This document shows, piece by piece, positions 25,601-34,313 of a stretch of 64,000 nucleotides of DNA. How positions within the stretch are numbered: the stretch's first letter is position 1; each line of letters starts with the position of its first letter. The stretch is from Dendrolimus kikuchii. Taxonomy: Eukaryota > Arthropoda > Insecta > Lepidoptera > Lasiocampidae. A program made the translations under genes and the position numbers. The stretch lies in assembly GCA_019925095.2 (NCBI GenBank), contig CM034397.1:4111763-4175762 (forward strand), in the 5' to 3' direction. A model generated the notes under the pieces. The model had not been told where the DNA came from and did no database searches. It saw only the letters and a list, made by a program, of their open reading frames with translations.

Positions 25601-28600
25601 CGGACATTGTACCTGATGTCAGGTGAAAATGCAATCTAAGATGGAGCACGCTTACCTAGAAGGTTCACGCGAGACTTGAAGATACCTAAATTGTATTTTT
25701 CAGAAAAAACAGATGACGGTAAGGAGTTCAACTGGTCCAGTGGTAAGGAGGGGGGGAATTAATTCGTGCAATTCCGCGGCACTCTCGCCGATGTGTATCC
25801 TATAAAAAGCTTAATGCTGGCATAACCCTTAGGATACTTTTTATGACGATAACTTAAAGTTGTTTCCGTGGGATAGACGAATATAGCCGAAAAGAAGATG
25901 CTGCGGTCGCGTTATTTCTCGGTGGCGCTTTTGCAATTCACTAACAAACACGTCGCTATGACGACGTGACGGAAGTTTCGGTGCCACTACTAGTTACTAA
26001 AAATGAATTAAGGACATAACAATATACCTATACTATGATTGAAATGTTTATCTGTGATGCTCGATCTCAAATATCCAGACCATAGCAAACAACGGGAAAT
26101 TAGTTTACTGAATTTACCATGCCAGAAATTAAACCCCGGACTCTTGTGTTACGTGAAGCTAGATAGATGGGCAAACGTTTAGATCACTCATTACAGAGGC
26201 AAACAAAGATGAACAGTTTTCTACAATCAAGTATTTTAACCATATGCAAAGCAAATACCCAAATTAGCAATATCATTCTACTTATTTAAATTCAGTAATA
26301 CAATACATTATGTACACATTTTCCATTTGTTGAATTTAAAACAGTGGTCATAAATATGCATATAAATAGGTAGGTATTTAAACATTTGAAAACAACAGAA
26401 ATGTTATGAAATGTTTCCTTCCACACGAAGCCGTTCACACATTCTTGTTTTGGTTCAGTGGGAATCTGTTTTGCATTTCCACTGAACAAAACTTACATAC
26501 GTACATATTATCACGCCTTTTTCCCGTGGAGGTAGGCAGAGACTATAGATGTCCACTTGCGACGATCCTGACAAACTACTTTAGCTTGCATCTACTTTCA
26601 TTTAACCTCTTCATACATGCACATTTATTTGATCATTTTTACCTGACCTCTCTTTAACACTTCTGCTATTTGATCATGATGTGTAACGTCGTGAACTACC
26701 AGCACCAACTCTACCATTCACAATGCTGTCATACAATTTTTTGTGATTCTATTTTCATGCATTCTCTGTACATGCCCAAATCACCTTAACATTCCTTTCT
26801 CGACTCTTGTTATTACATCTTTTTCAATCCACAACGTTCCCTTATTACACTATTCCTTATCATATGTAATAAGGCAATGTTGCGAATTGAAAGATGTAAT
26901 AGATGAAAACTTAAATGACAGAAATGTACCTACACAGACATTAAGGCTCACGAATCTACCTACTACCTTGATCGTGTAATAGCAAAGGTGATGTCAGGAG
27001 CCTTAAGAACAGACGAGCGTGCATGACAAGAGTTATGAATGTCAAAGAAGCAAGTGAGGTGTGTAAGAATAAGCCTGAATCGCTCTGTTGTTCGTGTCTA
27101 CCCCGCAAGGGAACTGGCGTGAAGTTATGTATATATGTATGTATGAATCTACCTACTGCGACTATATTCTTTCCGTGTGTTTATTTTCATAATCCTTTGC
27201 ATTTATTATCAGTTATTTTCATATGTTACTTGTTATTTTTATTATAATATTAAGTAGAATTCAATATTAATAAATTTTTAGGGGTTTGAAGCAATTTTTG
27301 CAAAATCGGTATACTCATACAATTTTCATACTCGTCTGTGTTCAGAGACAGACAGACTTTTTTCTCAGAAACTACTACCTCTATATTGATGAAATGTATT
27401 GATTAAGATTACTGCTGTTAATCCTCAAAACCAAATAATCTACAATATTATAAAATTGTAAAGAGTCGTCTTTCGTTTTTTAGATTTTTTGCGTTTGCCG
27501 TTTGTTCGGGATTTACATAAATAGTACTGGGCCGATTTCGGTGCCGTTTTCATTAATCGATAGCAAATTGTCAGAATTAAAATTTGCGATACTTTTCACC
27601 CCGGGAATTCCCTAGGAATTTTCCTGGCAGTGGTTTAAAGTAGCCAGAATGAAAAATAAATTTGATTCCAATACATTTTTTTCACTGCGACTGTTTCTAT
27701 GATTATTAGACATCTTTCTTAGAATAGTTGTAGTTGTATATGCCTTTAGTAATGTTATTTATACTGGGTTTTTACCGGAGTTTCCGGGATTAACGTATTT
27801 TCATACTAAAAATCTATTGCCCTGCTAAAAATAATATCTTTTTGATAATAAAACTACGTTTTAACGGTTTTAAGCGCGGTCATTTATTTGTAAGACATGT
27901 AAGTAAGACATTATAAATAAGTTGTATACAAGTCACGAAAACTTAAGAAAATATTATATCTTTTTGATTTTAAATATTGCTAAACAACTGTAATCTATGT
28001 CACCTGTCCAACTTAGACGACGTCGCGGGCGATTTCTAGTAAGATATAATATTAGCCCGTAAACGTCCCACTGCTGGGCTCCCCAGTTTTTCGGCGGAGT
28101 GGGGTGTATGCTCCTCTCGCCATGTTTGTCCAGGGCGGCTTGGCGGTTTTGACACATTGGCTATCGCAGTATGCAGGTTTCATCACAATGTATTCTTTCA
28201 CCATTAGCACATGGTAATTGTAAGAATATGTACATTAGATTATGAAACTGCTTAAGTGTACTTGCTTTCCAGGCAAGATTCGAACCCGCTTCGTCTGAGA
28301 CGCGAGTGCGTTAGCAACACGTTAGCCACAACTTAACATTGGCTAATATTATAATAATGTCTAACATGAAAGACTGTAATTAAAAACGCGGCACTTTATA
28401 CCTTATTATATGTATGTCGACGTTTCGGCCACTTTTCAGACGGCCTAAACCAGTCGAATTTGGATAATCGCCGAGTGAAATGGACACGTGTCTAGATATA
28501 CTGGTATTTGTAAGGCATAGCATAAAGTTGTACTTTATGTTGATACTTGTCATGTTCATCATATGAATCTTCGAAAACAACCTCTTAGGCCTTTAATAAG

Positions 28601-29784
28601 CCTGATCACAAAAGACAAAGATGTCATGTGTCAATGAGTAATGTTAAAGTTATTAATTAGCCTCCTACCCCCAACTTATTCATTTATTTATTTTCATTTA
28701 ATTATTTAATTTATGTTTATAGTTTTTTAGAAGTATGTCGTATTACCCTTTCAACTTTACCAAGTAAATTAGTCCTACCTTTCCGATCATTATTAGATTG
28801 ATGAGTACAGAATAGAGTAAGATTGAAATGAACAAGCGTAACTTGTTTGTTGAGTACAGTGCAAGTTAATTTTAGACCAGCCGGTCATGCAAGCTGAGTT
28901 TAAATTTCACGTCTATTTTTAGTAATACTTGTTATATTGCCTACATATTAAATTTAAAAGAAATTGACATTATTCCTTAATAATAGAGTACAATGGTTAA
29001 CCAAGTGTACCCTCGACTCACAAAAGTCCCACCACTGTGGTTGGTTTTCTCAGTATTAGGGCAATTGTTATATCCGCTAGGCTTGTATAAGGTGGACTGA
29101 TGAGTGTAGTGTAAGTCACTATGTCATCTCATATGCCAATATATTAATTTGCAACATGATAATAAATACATATATTATTCTGACATCATTCATATGTAAT
29201 CTCATAGAATAAAAACAAAACTAATTGATACTTGGTTTTATTAAAAAAAAAGCTGGTAGAATAAGTATGTCATATTAATGTGATGTACACATCTCAAAAC
29301 TATAGCTGAGTAAACATTTTATGCATAGGTAATGTACTATGTATTATTATACCTAGGTGGCATTATTATATTTTTTTAGAAAACCTTTGGATGAAATTGA
29401 ATGTACTTTTTTACTCTGTGTGTATTTGTCACTACATATTTCTATATGTTTAAAGTAGATATTACAAGTATGTAGTTAGGAAAAATGATATATATACATG
29501 TGAATATTGCAATATTTGTAGTTAATATGTAAACCAAGTCCACCTGGTGTAAAATGGTTACTGTAGCCTATGGACATTTGCAATAGCAAAGGTGCTAATG
29601 TGCTCAAAGGAATGATTAGAACTTCTATTTGTATACTACTGCCAAAAAAAATACCTTTAACTTTTGTGTAGAAAGCACCAACTTGCCCAACAGCTGCTTC
29701 GACTGTCGGAATAGCCATGGCTCTTTGGACTGATTGCAGCTGAGGCATGGCTGGAGCAGGTGCAGCACTTACTTCTGTTGCCAT
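14928..29784 (-). CDS. Lsd: Perilipin-type lipid storage droplet surface protein
   Basis: Coats cytoplasmic lipid droplets and controls lipase access to stored triglyceride. Five coding exons on the minus strand: 29784..29655, 25413..25181, 18694..18502, 16531..16403 and 15172..14928. All have AG/GT borders and their phases join, giving about 309 residues. Residues 1-43 begin MATEVSAAPAPAMPQLQSVQ. The PAT-like region then reads LEWALSTAEAGVYMAATTAA (exon 2) and ELGKRVPLVTEQPKVIVETT, matching the TAE and VPLV...P hallmarks of insect Lsd proteins. Exons 3-4 supply amphipathic helices (VTVARAAAEQRVKSLKELSW; LHTVQTVGRLSAVAARRVWA). The last exon ends in a Pro/Glu/Ser/Thr/Lys-rich tail. An acceptor (TTGTACAG) directly precedes the ATG, so at least one noncoding 5' exon lies upstream. 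The PAT family is clear; assignment to Lsd-1 or Lsd-2 is not made. Exon 2 has a broken partial duplicate at 24656-25160. Confidence 0.85.
15431..15945. mobile_element. TTGCAGGAG-family element, internally inverted copy
   Basis: 15437-15565 reads forward from TTGCAGGAGATCAGCAGAC. 15570-15794 is the reverse complement of the same 5' and middle parts. 15811-15945 resumes forward to TTCCTGCACGGATA. Comparison with intact copies at 43553 and 56049 shows an inversion-duplication. In perilipin intron 4. Confidence 0.85.
16628..16660. repeat. (AT)n microsatellite
   Basis: About 16 AT dinucleotides in perilipin intron 3. Confidence 0.95.
17141..17572. mobile_element. Fold-back MITE, copy 2, split by a SINE
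   Basis: Left half 17141-17221 (TGGCCGGTTCCTATGTCTTA... to ATGTCAAATTA) and right half 17524-17572 (ATGTCATTTTTTAA... GGTAAGATATA) together match the MITE at 4080-4215. The SINE at 17222-17523 interrupts it and is flanked by ATGTCA-type repeats. Confidence 0.75.
17222..17523 (+). mobile_element. SINE type B, copy 2
   Basis: Plus-strand head GCCGTGGTAACGTAACGGCT, B box GGGTTCGATCCTGG, tail GAGCCCAGCAGTGGGACATT. Inserted in a MITE. Confidence 0.85.
18695..19200. other. Perilipin intron 2, near exon 3: nothing identifiable
   Basis: AT-rich intron sequence without recognisable features. Confidence 0.5.
19201..19590. repeat. GC-richer block, probable LINE 3' remnant
   Basis: Starts with (ATA)n and GGCATTTTTGGTGTCCATTC, then about 350 bases of raised GC. 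No in-window partner. The LINE assignment is from general resemblance only. Confidence 0.3.
20526..20772 (+). mobile_element. TTGCAGGAG-family element, 3'-truncated copy
   Basis: Starts TTTTTTTGCAGGAGTTCAGC and contains GGTTACCATCGCCTATGGAC, then stops within CTGGCTGTAGGTTGTTTG. In antisense to perilipin. Confidence 0.8.
21711..21893 (+). repeat. ACATACATACATAACTTCACG repeat, copy 1
   Basis: (CATA)n followed by CAGTTCCCTTGCGGGGTAGG and CATCACCCTCCGCTAGTA. Nearly identical to 48058-48230, and inverted at 26990-27150. Confidence 0.8.
22405..22560 (+). repeat. GGAAATCTGAT-family GC-rich repeat, copy 1
   Basis: Phrases GGGGAAATCTGATAGAGGAC, GGTGGCACTAGCAT and GCTATTGCCACGCCACGGTT recur twice in tandem at 58850-59365. 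Confidence 0.65.
22749..22982 (+). mobile_element. SINE type A, copy 2
   Basis: GCCTCTGTGGTTGAGCGGGC head, B box CGGGTTCGATTCC, tail TTTGGGGATATACAATGTGT. Confidence 0.85.
24118..24320 (-). mobile_element. Possible LINE reverse-transcriptase fragment
   Basis: The minus strand reads RVVRKDLWDILPGYGINGM, resembling the LINE RT stretch following motif A (DRV.R..LW..L..YGI.G). Frame is lost soon after. Strand and order fit the endonuclease fragments at 24698-25110, so all three may be remains of one insertion. Confidence 0.4.
24698..24779 (-). mobile_element. LINE fragment: endonuclease GDxN motif
   Basis: Minus-strand reading gives ERLIMCGDLNGWVGTKRDG and then a stop where the family would have Tyr in GPYGD. 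CGDLN is the conserved GD(F/L)N active-site motif of the same endonuclease domain that starts at 24876-24930. The fragment lies in the same orientation and correct order, but with perilipin sequence between. Confidence 0.6.
24876..25110 (-). mobile_element. LINE fragment: 5' region and start of APE-type endonuclease
   Basis: On the minus strand this GC-rich stretch ends in RVIGTWNVRGGTKDKMDD, the GTWNVR start typical of apurinic-type endonucleases of non-LTR retrotransposons (established knowledge). It replaces part of the duplicated perilipin exon. The upstream ~200 bases look like the element's 5' leader or N-terminus. Confidence 0.6.
25530..25990. repeat. ACGGATTTAAATGAAACTCG-family repeat, copy 1
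   Basis: Shares ACGGATTTAAATGAAACTCG and the TTAGGATA...GTTGTTTCCG order with 57595-57870. In perilipin intron 1. Confidence 0.6.
26045..26160 (-). mobile_element. SINE type A fragment
   Basis: Diverged minus-strand piece with ATCCAGACCATAGCAAA and CATGCCAGAAATTAAACCCC, the inverse of the SINE A B-box region. Confidence 0.5.
26488..26980. repeat. LINE-like remnant related to the CATA repeat
   Basis: Begins CATACGTACATATTATCACG and GTGGAGGTAGGCAGAGACTA, a diverged form of 21711. C/T-rich debris continues to about 26980. Confidence 0.4.
26985..27152 (-). repeat. ACATACATACATAACTTCACG repeat, copy 2 (inverted)
   Basis: Reverse complement of 21711-21893, from GGTGATGTCAGGAGCCTTAA to CACGTGAAGTTATG-like end and TATGTATG. 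Confidence 0.75.
27848..27962 (+). repeat. AAACTACGTTTTAACGG-family repeat, copy 2 (short)
   Basis: AATAAAACTACGTTTTAACG at the left and ACGAAAACTTAAGAAAATAT at the right. Most of the middle seen at 55224 is deleted. Confidence 0.65.
28043..28336 (-). mobile_element. SINE type B, copy 3
   Basis: Starts AACGTCCCACTGCTGGGCTC and ends with the inverted B box AAGATTCGAACCCGC and GTTAGCCACAAC. Confidence 0.8.
28400..28680 (+). repeat. AAACTACGTTTTAACGG-family relative
   Basis: Contains CGACGTTTCGGCCACTTTTC and AAAGACAAAGATGTCATGTG, both also in the copy at 50664. The ends differ. Confidence 0.5.
29560..29620 (+). mobile_element. TTGCAGGAG-family fragment next to perilipin exon 1
   Basis: TAGCCTATGGACATTTGCAA matches the internal part of the family. 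It lies only about 35-95 bases from the exon 1 donor. Confidence 0.6.
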
Positions 29785-30164
29785 CTGTACAAGAATATAA
29801 ATAAAAATCTAATGTTCACTATATATTTAAGCCACTACAATTTACATAGACATATAGTGTCTATGGTAATTGTTGTGGATGTCAGGTCATCTTCTGTAGA
29901 AAGAATATATTCATAACCAATAAATAATTTAAGTGGCATCTTTACTTGTTTCTTTATTTTAATATCAATCTTTAGTGTTAAGAAGTAAAGAATAAAATGG
30001 CAAAAAATGCCCATAAAACCCTTTTAGGTCTAACAATCACAGAAATTTCAAAAGACCATAAGCAAAATACAATGTTGCTTGGTTGAAAATAGATTATAAC
30101 TATTAGCACTTTTCACATTAAAAATTGATAGAAGAACTTTTAAAGCAGGTTTTTCTATAAAATT

Positions 30165-30350
30165 TGATTTACATTGATCCAGCTACTAACTTCCAATTTG
30201 AAGGACTTAAATTCCGACCTCACACTGGCATCATGCAAATTGTTTTTAAGTCAGTGCCGACTTCAATATTCTTGACTGAATATTTAGAAATTGGTTCGCT
30301 CCCCCTGGGACCCGCACCATTTGCAATCAGTAGCTGGATCAATGTAAATC
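30165..30350. mobile_element. MITE with perfect 22-bp TIRs
   Basis: Left GATTTACATTGATCCAGCTA(CT) at 30165-30186 is exactly inverted at 30329-30350. The 186-bp element lies in the perilipin upstream region. Confidence 0.85.
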
Positions 30351-31001
30351 AGCCTTTGTATGTTTAGTGCAATTATATGATTATGACAGTAAAAACTTAT
30401 AACTTGTAAAAAAAAAATTAGAAGGTACTCTTTGAATACAATTTATTACATTCAGATAGAACATGTGCTATTCAAAATGATTAATAAAATCTAGAACAAA
30501 ACTAATTGACTTTAAGCCCTCCCTGAGTGATAAAAAAGCTTTTTAATAAACTTTAAAAGTGTAAACTAACTCCAATAAAGTTGAATATGGGTATAGTATT
30601 GAAAATAAACCAATATAGCCAGCATTCATCTTTTTGTGCAATTATCACATATTTATATAAGTTTTAGTCTATAAGCCCTCAGGAAACATATTCGAATATG
30701 ACTAAATTACCAAATAATTAATCTATTTTTAAATGAGGGTAGTTGTGAATAAATTTATTTATAGGACAAACAAGGTCAAATTTTGTAAAAAAAAAACAGT
30801 GTCAAAATCGATTAATTATACTTCATTCTAAAGAGTTATTCCAAAACTATTGATTTAAATTAGTTCATAATAGGGAAAATATATCAGTAAACTCTACCAT
30901 ATAATAGGGACGCGACATATTGTTCTATACGTACAATTGCTTATACAAATAGCATCCATTTTGAAGGCACACACATAAACATATATCTATCTCGTTCTTA
31001 C

Positions 31002-31256
31002 TCAGCACTGTAACTCGCAGGAAAACAATATAACAGTATTTCAGTGCGTACATAAAGTGGAACATGAATATACGTAAATACCTAATGAGGCCGAAAATCC
31101 GCCATGTTTAGTGCCCAAATGTCATTATCAGTCAGTTCACCTGGTACTTGTCTTGTCAAAAAGTCGTGGTATAAATCAAAATAACTAATTATCTTTCAAT
31201 ATTTTGCTTGTGATTTAAAATAATTGAAGCCAAATATAAATAATTACGTCGCAGAT
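31002..31256. promoter_or_regulatory. Candidate bidirectional promoter between perilipin (-) and THAP gene (+)
   Basis: The two genes are head to head. A good minus-strand donor (CTGA|GTAAGA) at 31002/31001 could end the noncoding first exon required by the acceptor just before the perilipin ATG. On the plus strand, overlapping arthropod initiator pentamers TCAGTCAGT lie at 31128-31136, about 125 bases before the THAP start codon. A CCGCCATGTTT element (reverse complement resembles the YY1/Pho consensus AANATGGCGG) lies at 31099-31109. No clear TATA box is seen at the expected distance. This is inferred from sequence only. Confidence 0.45.
31099..31123. promoter_or_regulatory. 25-bp promoter module, copy 1
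   Basis: Begins CCGCCATGTTTAGTG and matches 33473-33497 at 22 of 25 positions, including the YY1/Pho-like core. It lies just upstream of the TCAGT initiators of the THAP gene. Confidence 0.5.
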
Positions 31257-32370
31257 ATGTCCGTGTGCAGTGTAATAGGGTGCGGCATAAGAAAAACACC
31301 AAATCAGTCATCTTTAACCATACACAGGTACGCTGTAAATAACATTAAAAATATTGCTTATTGTTAATGTTTCCGGGAAAATAAAGGAAGATTTTCATTA
31401 TAATTAGCAAGGTTCTTATGTGCAGTTATAGGTCATGAATGGATTTAACTTATTTAACTATATTTTTACGCTTAAATAATGTTAATTTATTAGCTGGGGT
31501 TGTACATTATTTATCGACTTTGATATCGATATAACATGATTGCTTATATAAAATTTCTTATTTTATCATGCTACCCCGCTTAAAACATACAAAAATAATA
31601 ATTAAAACATATTTTACAGGATCCCAAGAAATGAGCGTATAAAGAAAAAGTGGCTGGAAGCCATTGGAATGGAAAATATAAAGCCAAATCCAAAATATAT
31701 TTATATTTGCTCGCTACATTTTGATGATAAATGTTTCAACAAAACTCTGGATGTGACTCGACTACGAGATGATGCCGTGCCCTTCAAATTTGTAAGAGTA
31801 AGTTAATACTGTATATACTTTTATAGTTAGTATTGATATACTATTTTTAAATTATATACATATTTTAATACATACATATTATTTTATAACAAAACGTGCT
31901 ATAAAAGGATCAAAATTAATATACAAGTTTTGTATGGTGGGACGATGATCAGCAGGATAGTCGTTGGACTGTCGGCTTATTATATAATTCCTGCTCCGTC
32001 TTCGCAGTCGAAGGCCTTAATATGTCTTCTCGTGCCTCTCACCCTCATGGAGACCGCTCGTACAATTGAAATTTGTACTTTCACTTTTAGCCTTTGATAT
32101 ACTTGTTGCTGCTACCTTATTACTGATATGCTAGTTACTAGTTGTAGTCTATGTCATTCTCATTCTATATAACTATTTTAGAAAAACTTATGGGTTTTGT
32201 GGCTGTGATTCCATCCAAGAAATGTATTTGGCCAATTTGAATGATAATGTCATAATTTAAGCAAATTTTATGAAAAAAATACTGTGGACACAATTATTCT
32301 AAACTAATATTTCAATATTTTGCAGCGACATGCCAGCCAACATAAAACTGGCATATTAAAAGAAAACTAG
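31257..32370 (+). CDS. Minimal THAP-domain protein (97 aa)
   Basis: A THAP domain is a C2CH zinc-dependent DNA-binding fold. Exons: 31257..31327, 31620..31797 (or 31791) and 32326..32370, with AG/GT borders and consistent phases. Zinc ligands visible: C4, C9, C54 and H57 (ICSLHF), with invariant W35 and P78 in the AVPFKF motif. Only about 16 residues (RHASQHKTGILKEN) follow the THAP fold before TAG at 32368. No transposase or coiled-coil region follows in frame. Two donors six bases apart (TTT|GTAAGA and AGA|GTAAGT) would include or omit two residues. The start is the first ATG in the exon. The sequence does not reveal a specific target. A longer isoform using undetected downstream exons is possible. 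Confidence 0.85.
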
Positions 32371-32615
32371 TTGGAAACAATTCCTGTTTTGGCCGGTCCT
32401 GACACCTCTACCTTGGTATATGCTGCACATTTAAGGACTCTGCTGTTCTTTAGCTTCAAGAGATGTTAGATTTTGTATATACAGACTCTTTATAGTGAAG
32501 CTATTGAACCTACTTAGATAAAAGTAATATGCTTTGACATCTTTAGAGGAATAAACCAAAACTGATGGTGTCACTTCTTTGAATTTTGTATTCCATGTAA
32601 AACATCTAAGGTACA

Positions 32616-32621
32616 AATAAA
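32616..32621 (+). terminator. Polyadenylation signal of THAP gene
   Basis: AATAAA lies 246 bases after the stop codon, which is a plausible 3' UTR length. No other strong candidate is closer. Confidence 0.5.
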
Positions 32622-32897
32622 ACTCATATTATAAACTTATGGCTTTATTAGTTTTACTTTAATAAAAACTATTGTAAATTCGTTAAATTTTTAATAATTA
32701 AATGATTTTAGAGCGGAAGTCATAAGGAATGACGTTTGTAATTAAATAAATGTTCTGTAGGAGTTTTGTTTTTTTTTATCACGCGGCCCTTAATAAGCTT
32801 AAAATTTGAATCACTCTCACTTATGGTGCAGCGCACCTATCTTGAGGTGCGTTGCGGTAATGTGTTACGGAATTTAGAATCAGCAACACAATTAAAA

Positions 32898-32953
32898 TAG
32901 ATTGTAATAGAGAGGTAAGTAGTTTAGACTACTTACCTCTCTATTACAATCTA
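32898..32953. repeat. Perfect hairpin, 26-bp arms, 4-base loop
   Basis: Arms 32898-32923 and 32928-32953 are exact reverse complements around TTAG. Nine bases from a second hairpin. Confidence 0.95.
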
Positions 32954-32962
32954 ATTAATCTG

Positions 32963-33028
32963 TTGGATATCAAAATAAGAGTACGTGTTTTTCATAGGAA
33001 AAACACATACTCTTATTTTGATATCCAA
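32963..33028. repeat. Near-perfect hairpin, 30-base arms, 6-base loop
   Basis: Arms 32963-32992 and 32999-33028 pair with one G-T-type mismatch. Sequence unrelated to the neighbouring hairpin. Confidence 0.95.
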
Positions 33029-33042
33029 AACAGCATAGCTAG

Positions 33043-33154
33043 CTAGCATGCTAACGTTTTATCGCCGACATAAAGCTTCCATCCCTTTCCGGCATATACG
33101 CAAGTACAAGCGAGACGGCAACATACGAAACGACGATAAAATTTAGCATGCTAG
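33043..33154. mobile_element. Short TIR element (CTAGCATGCTAA)
   Basis: Left CTAGCATGCTAACGTTTTAT and inverted right CTAGCATGCTAAATTTTATC, 112 bp, no ORF. Confidence 0.7.
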
Positions 33155-33472
33155 AGATGGGCAGATGGCACTGTACTACGCCATATGTTTATGTTTTGTG
33201 GTCACTGTGTTGTCAAACGAGAACTTTATCAAATCAGTGTAGCAACTTTTAAAAATCGTCATATCGTTTACTCGTTAAATTTGAAACACGAACTTTTTCT
33301 TAGATTTCACACATCTAAATCAAAGTATCTTTGCACATAACAATATACTTACTTCCTATTAAAGTATAAATTCTACAAATAATTTATACTCAATAATATT
33401 GAAAATAAAATGAGCCAGGGACGTTTATCGATAAAACCTAATAACATTAAAATCTTCTGGACAGCACTAAAA

Positions 33473-33501
33473 CCGCCATGTTTAGTGGCCAGATGACGTC
33501 A
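33473..33501. promoter_or_regulatory. 25-bp promoter module, copy 2, overlapping a CRE palindrome
   Basis: 33473-33497 repeats the module at 31099. Its right end runs into a perfect CRE/ATF site TGACGTCA at 33494-33501. It sits about 0.8 kb before the MADF-BESS start codon and may mark that gene's promoter; any noncoding exon between is not resolved. Confidence 0.45.
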
Positions 33502-34313
33502 CAGTGGCACGCATTTTTTATTGACGTTTCATTTCCATAGGTTTCCTACTTCAAAGTAGAACAAGTTTCTCTACGATATTGACCAAAATATCATTTGTCG
33601 TCAACCTATTTCCTACATCGAGAAATTACATATTATATTACTATATATCGTAGAACACTCTACACAATTTTTACAAATAATTAAATGAGTGGATTCAAAA
33701 GTTCGTCAGGCAACACTTTAAAAGAGACGCACAAAATAAGCGATATTCCATCTGGAACCATAACATAATCGAGTCACAATATAATTAAAATTAAATCGAA
33801 TAATTTAAGTTCCATCGAAATAAAGAAGCGAGCATCGCATTGTGTCCAGACATGAAAAGGATGGGTTTTTGCCATAAGCCATGTGAAGAAACGAGACTTC
33901 TAAGAAAAAGGCTTACTTTCTTTTAAGACGATAAATATGCAATTATTAAATATTATATGATATCCAATATTGAATTACACTATATAATAATAAACATAAT
34001 CTGATGAAAATAAATTTTAAAATATTTATTTACAACCGTTTCTTTTTTATTCTTTATTCTAACATTCTAACTCAAATTAATTTGTCTGTGCTCAAATTGT
34101 TGACAAAACAATACTTGGTTGTTGGCCAAGTGACGAACATTGATCTATGGAACGAGGCCAACATATATATAAACAAACATTGGATGAACCACTGAATCCT
34201 ATTGGTTAGTTAGATATTCTAATAGATCAGTTGCTTTACTAGTTTGTTCGTTTTGGAACACTCATTTGACGGATTTATTTGATACCAAGGTTCCAATTTC
34301 ACAAGTTATAGAA

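Noticed and set aside
34266..34313. Upstream in-frame TTG start for the MADF-BESS gene
   Set aside because: TTG is not a usual eukaryotic start, and MADF proteins start just before the domain, which the ATG at 34314 provides.
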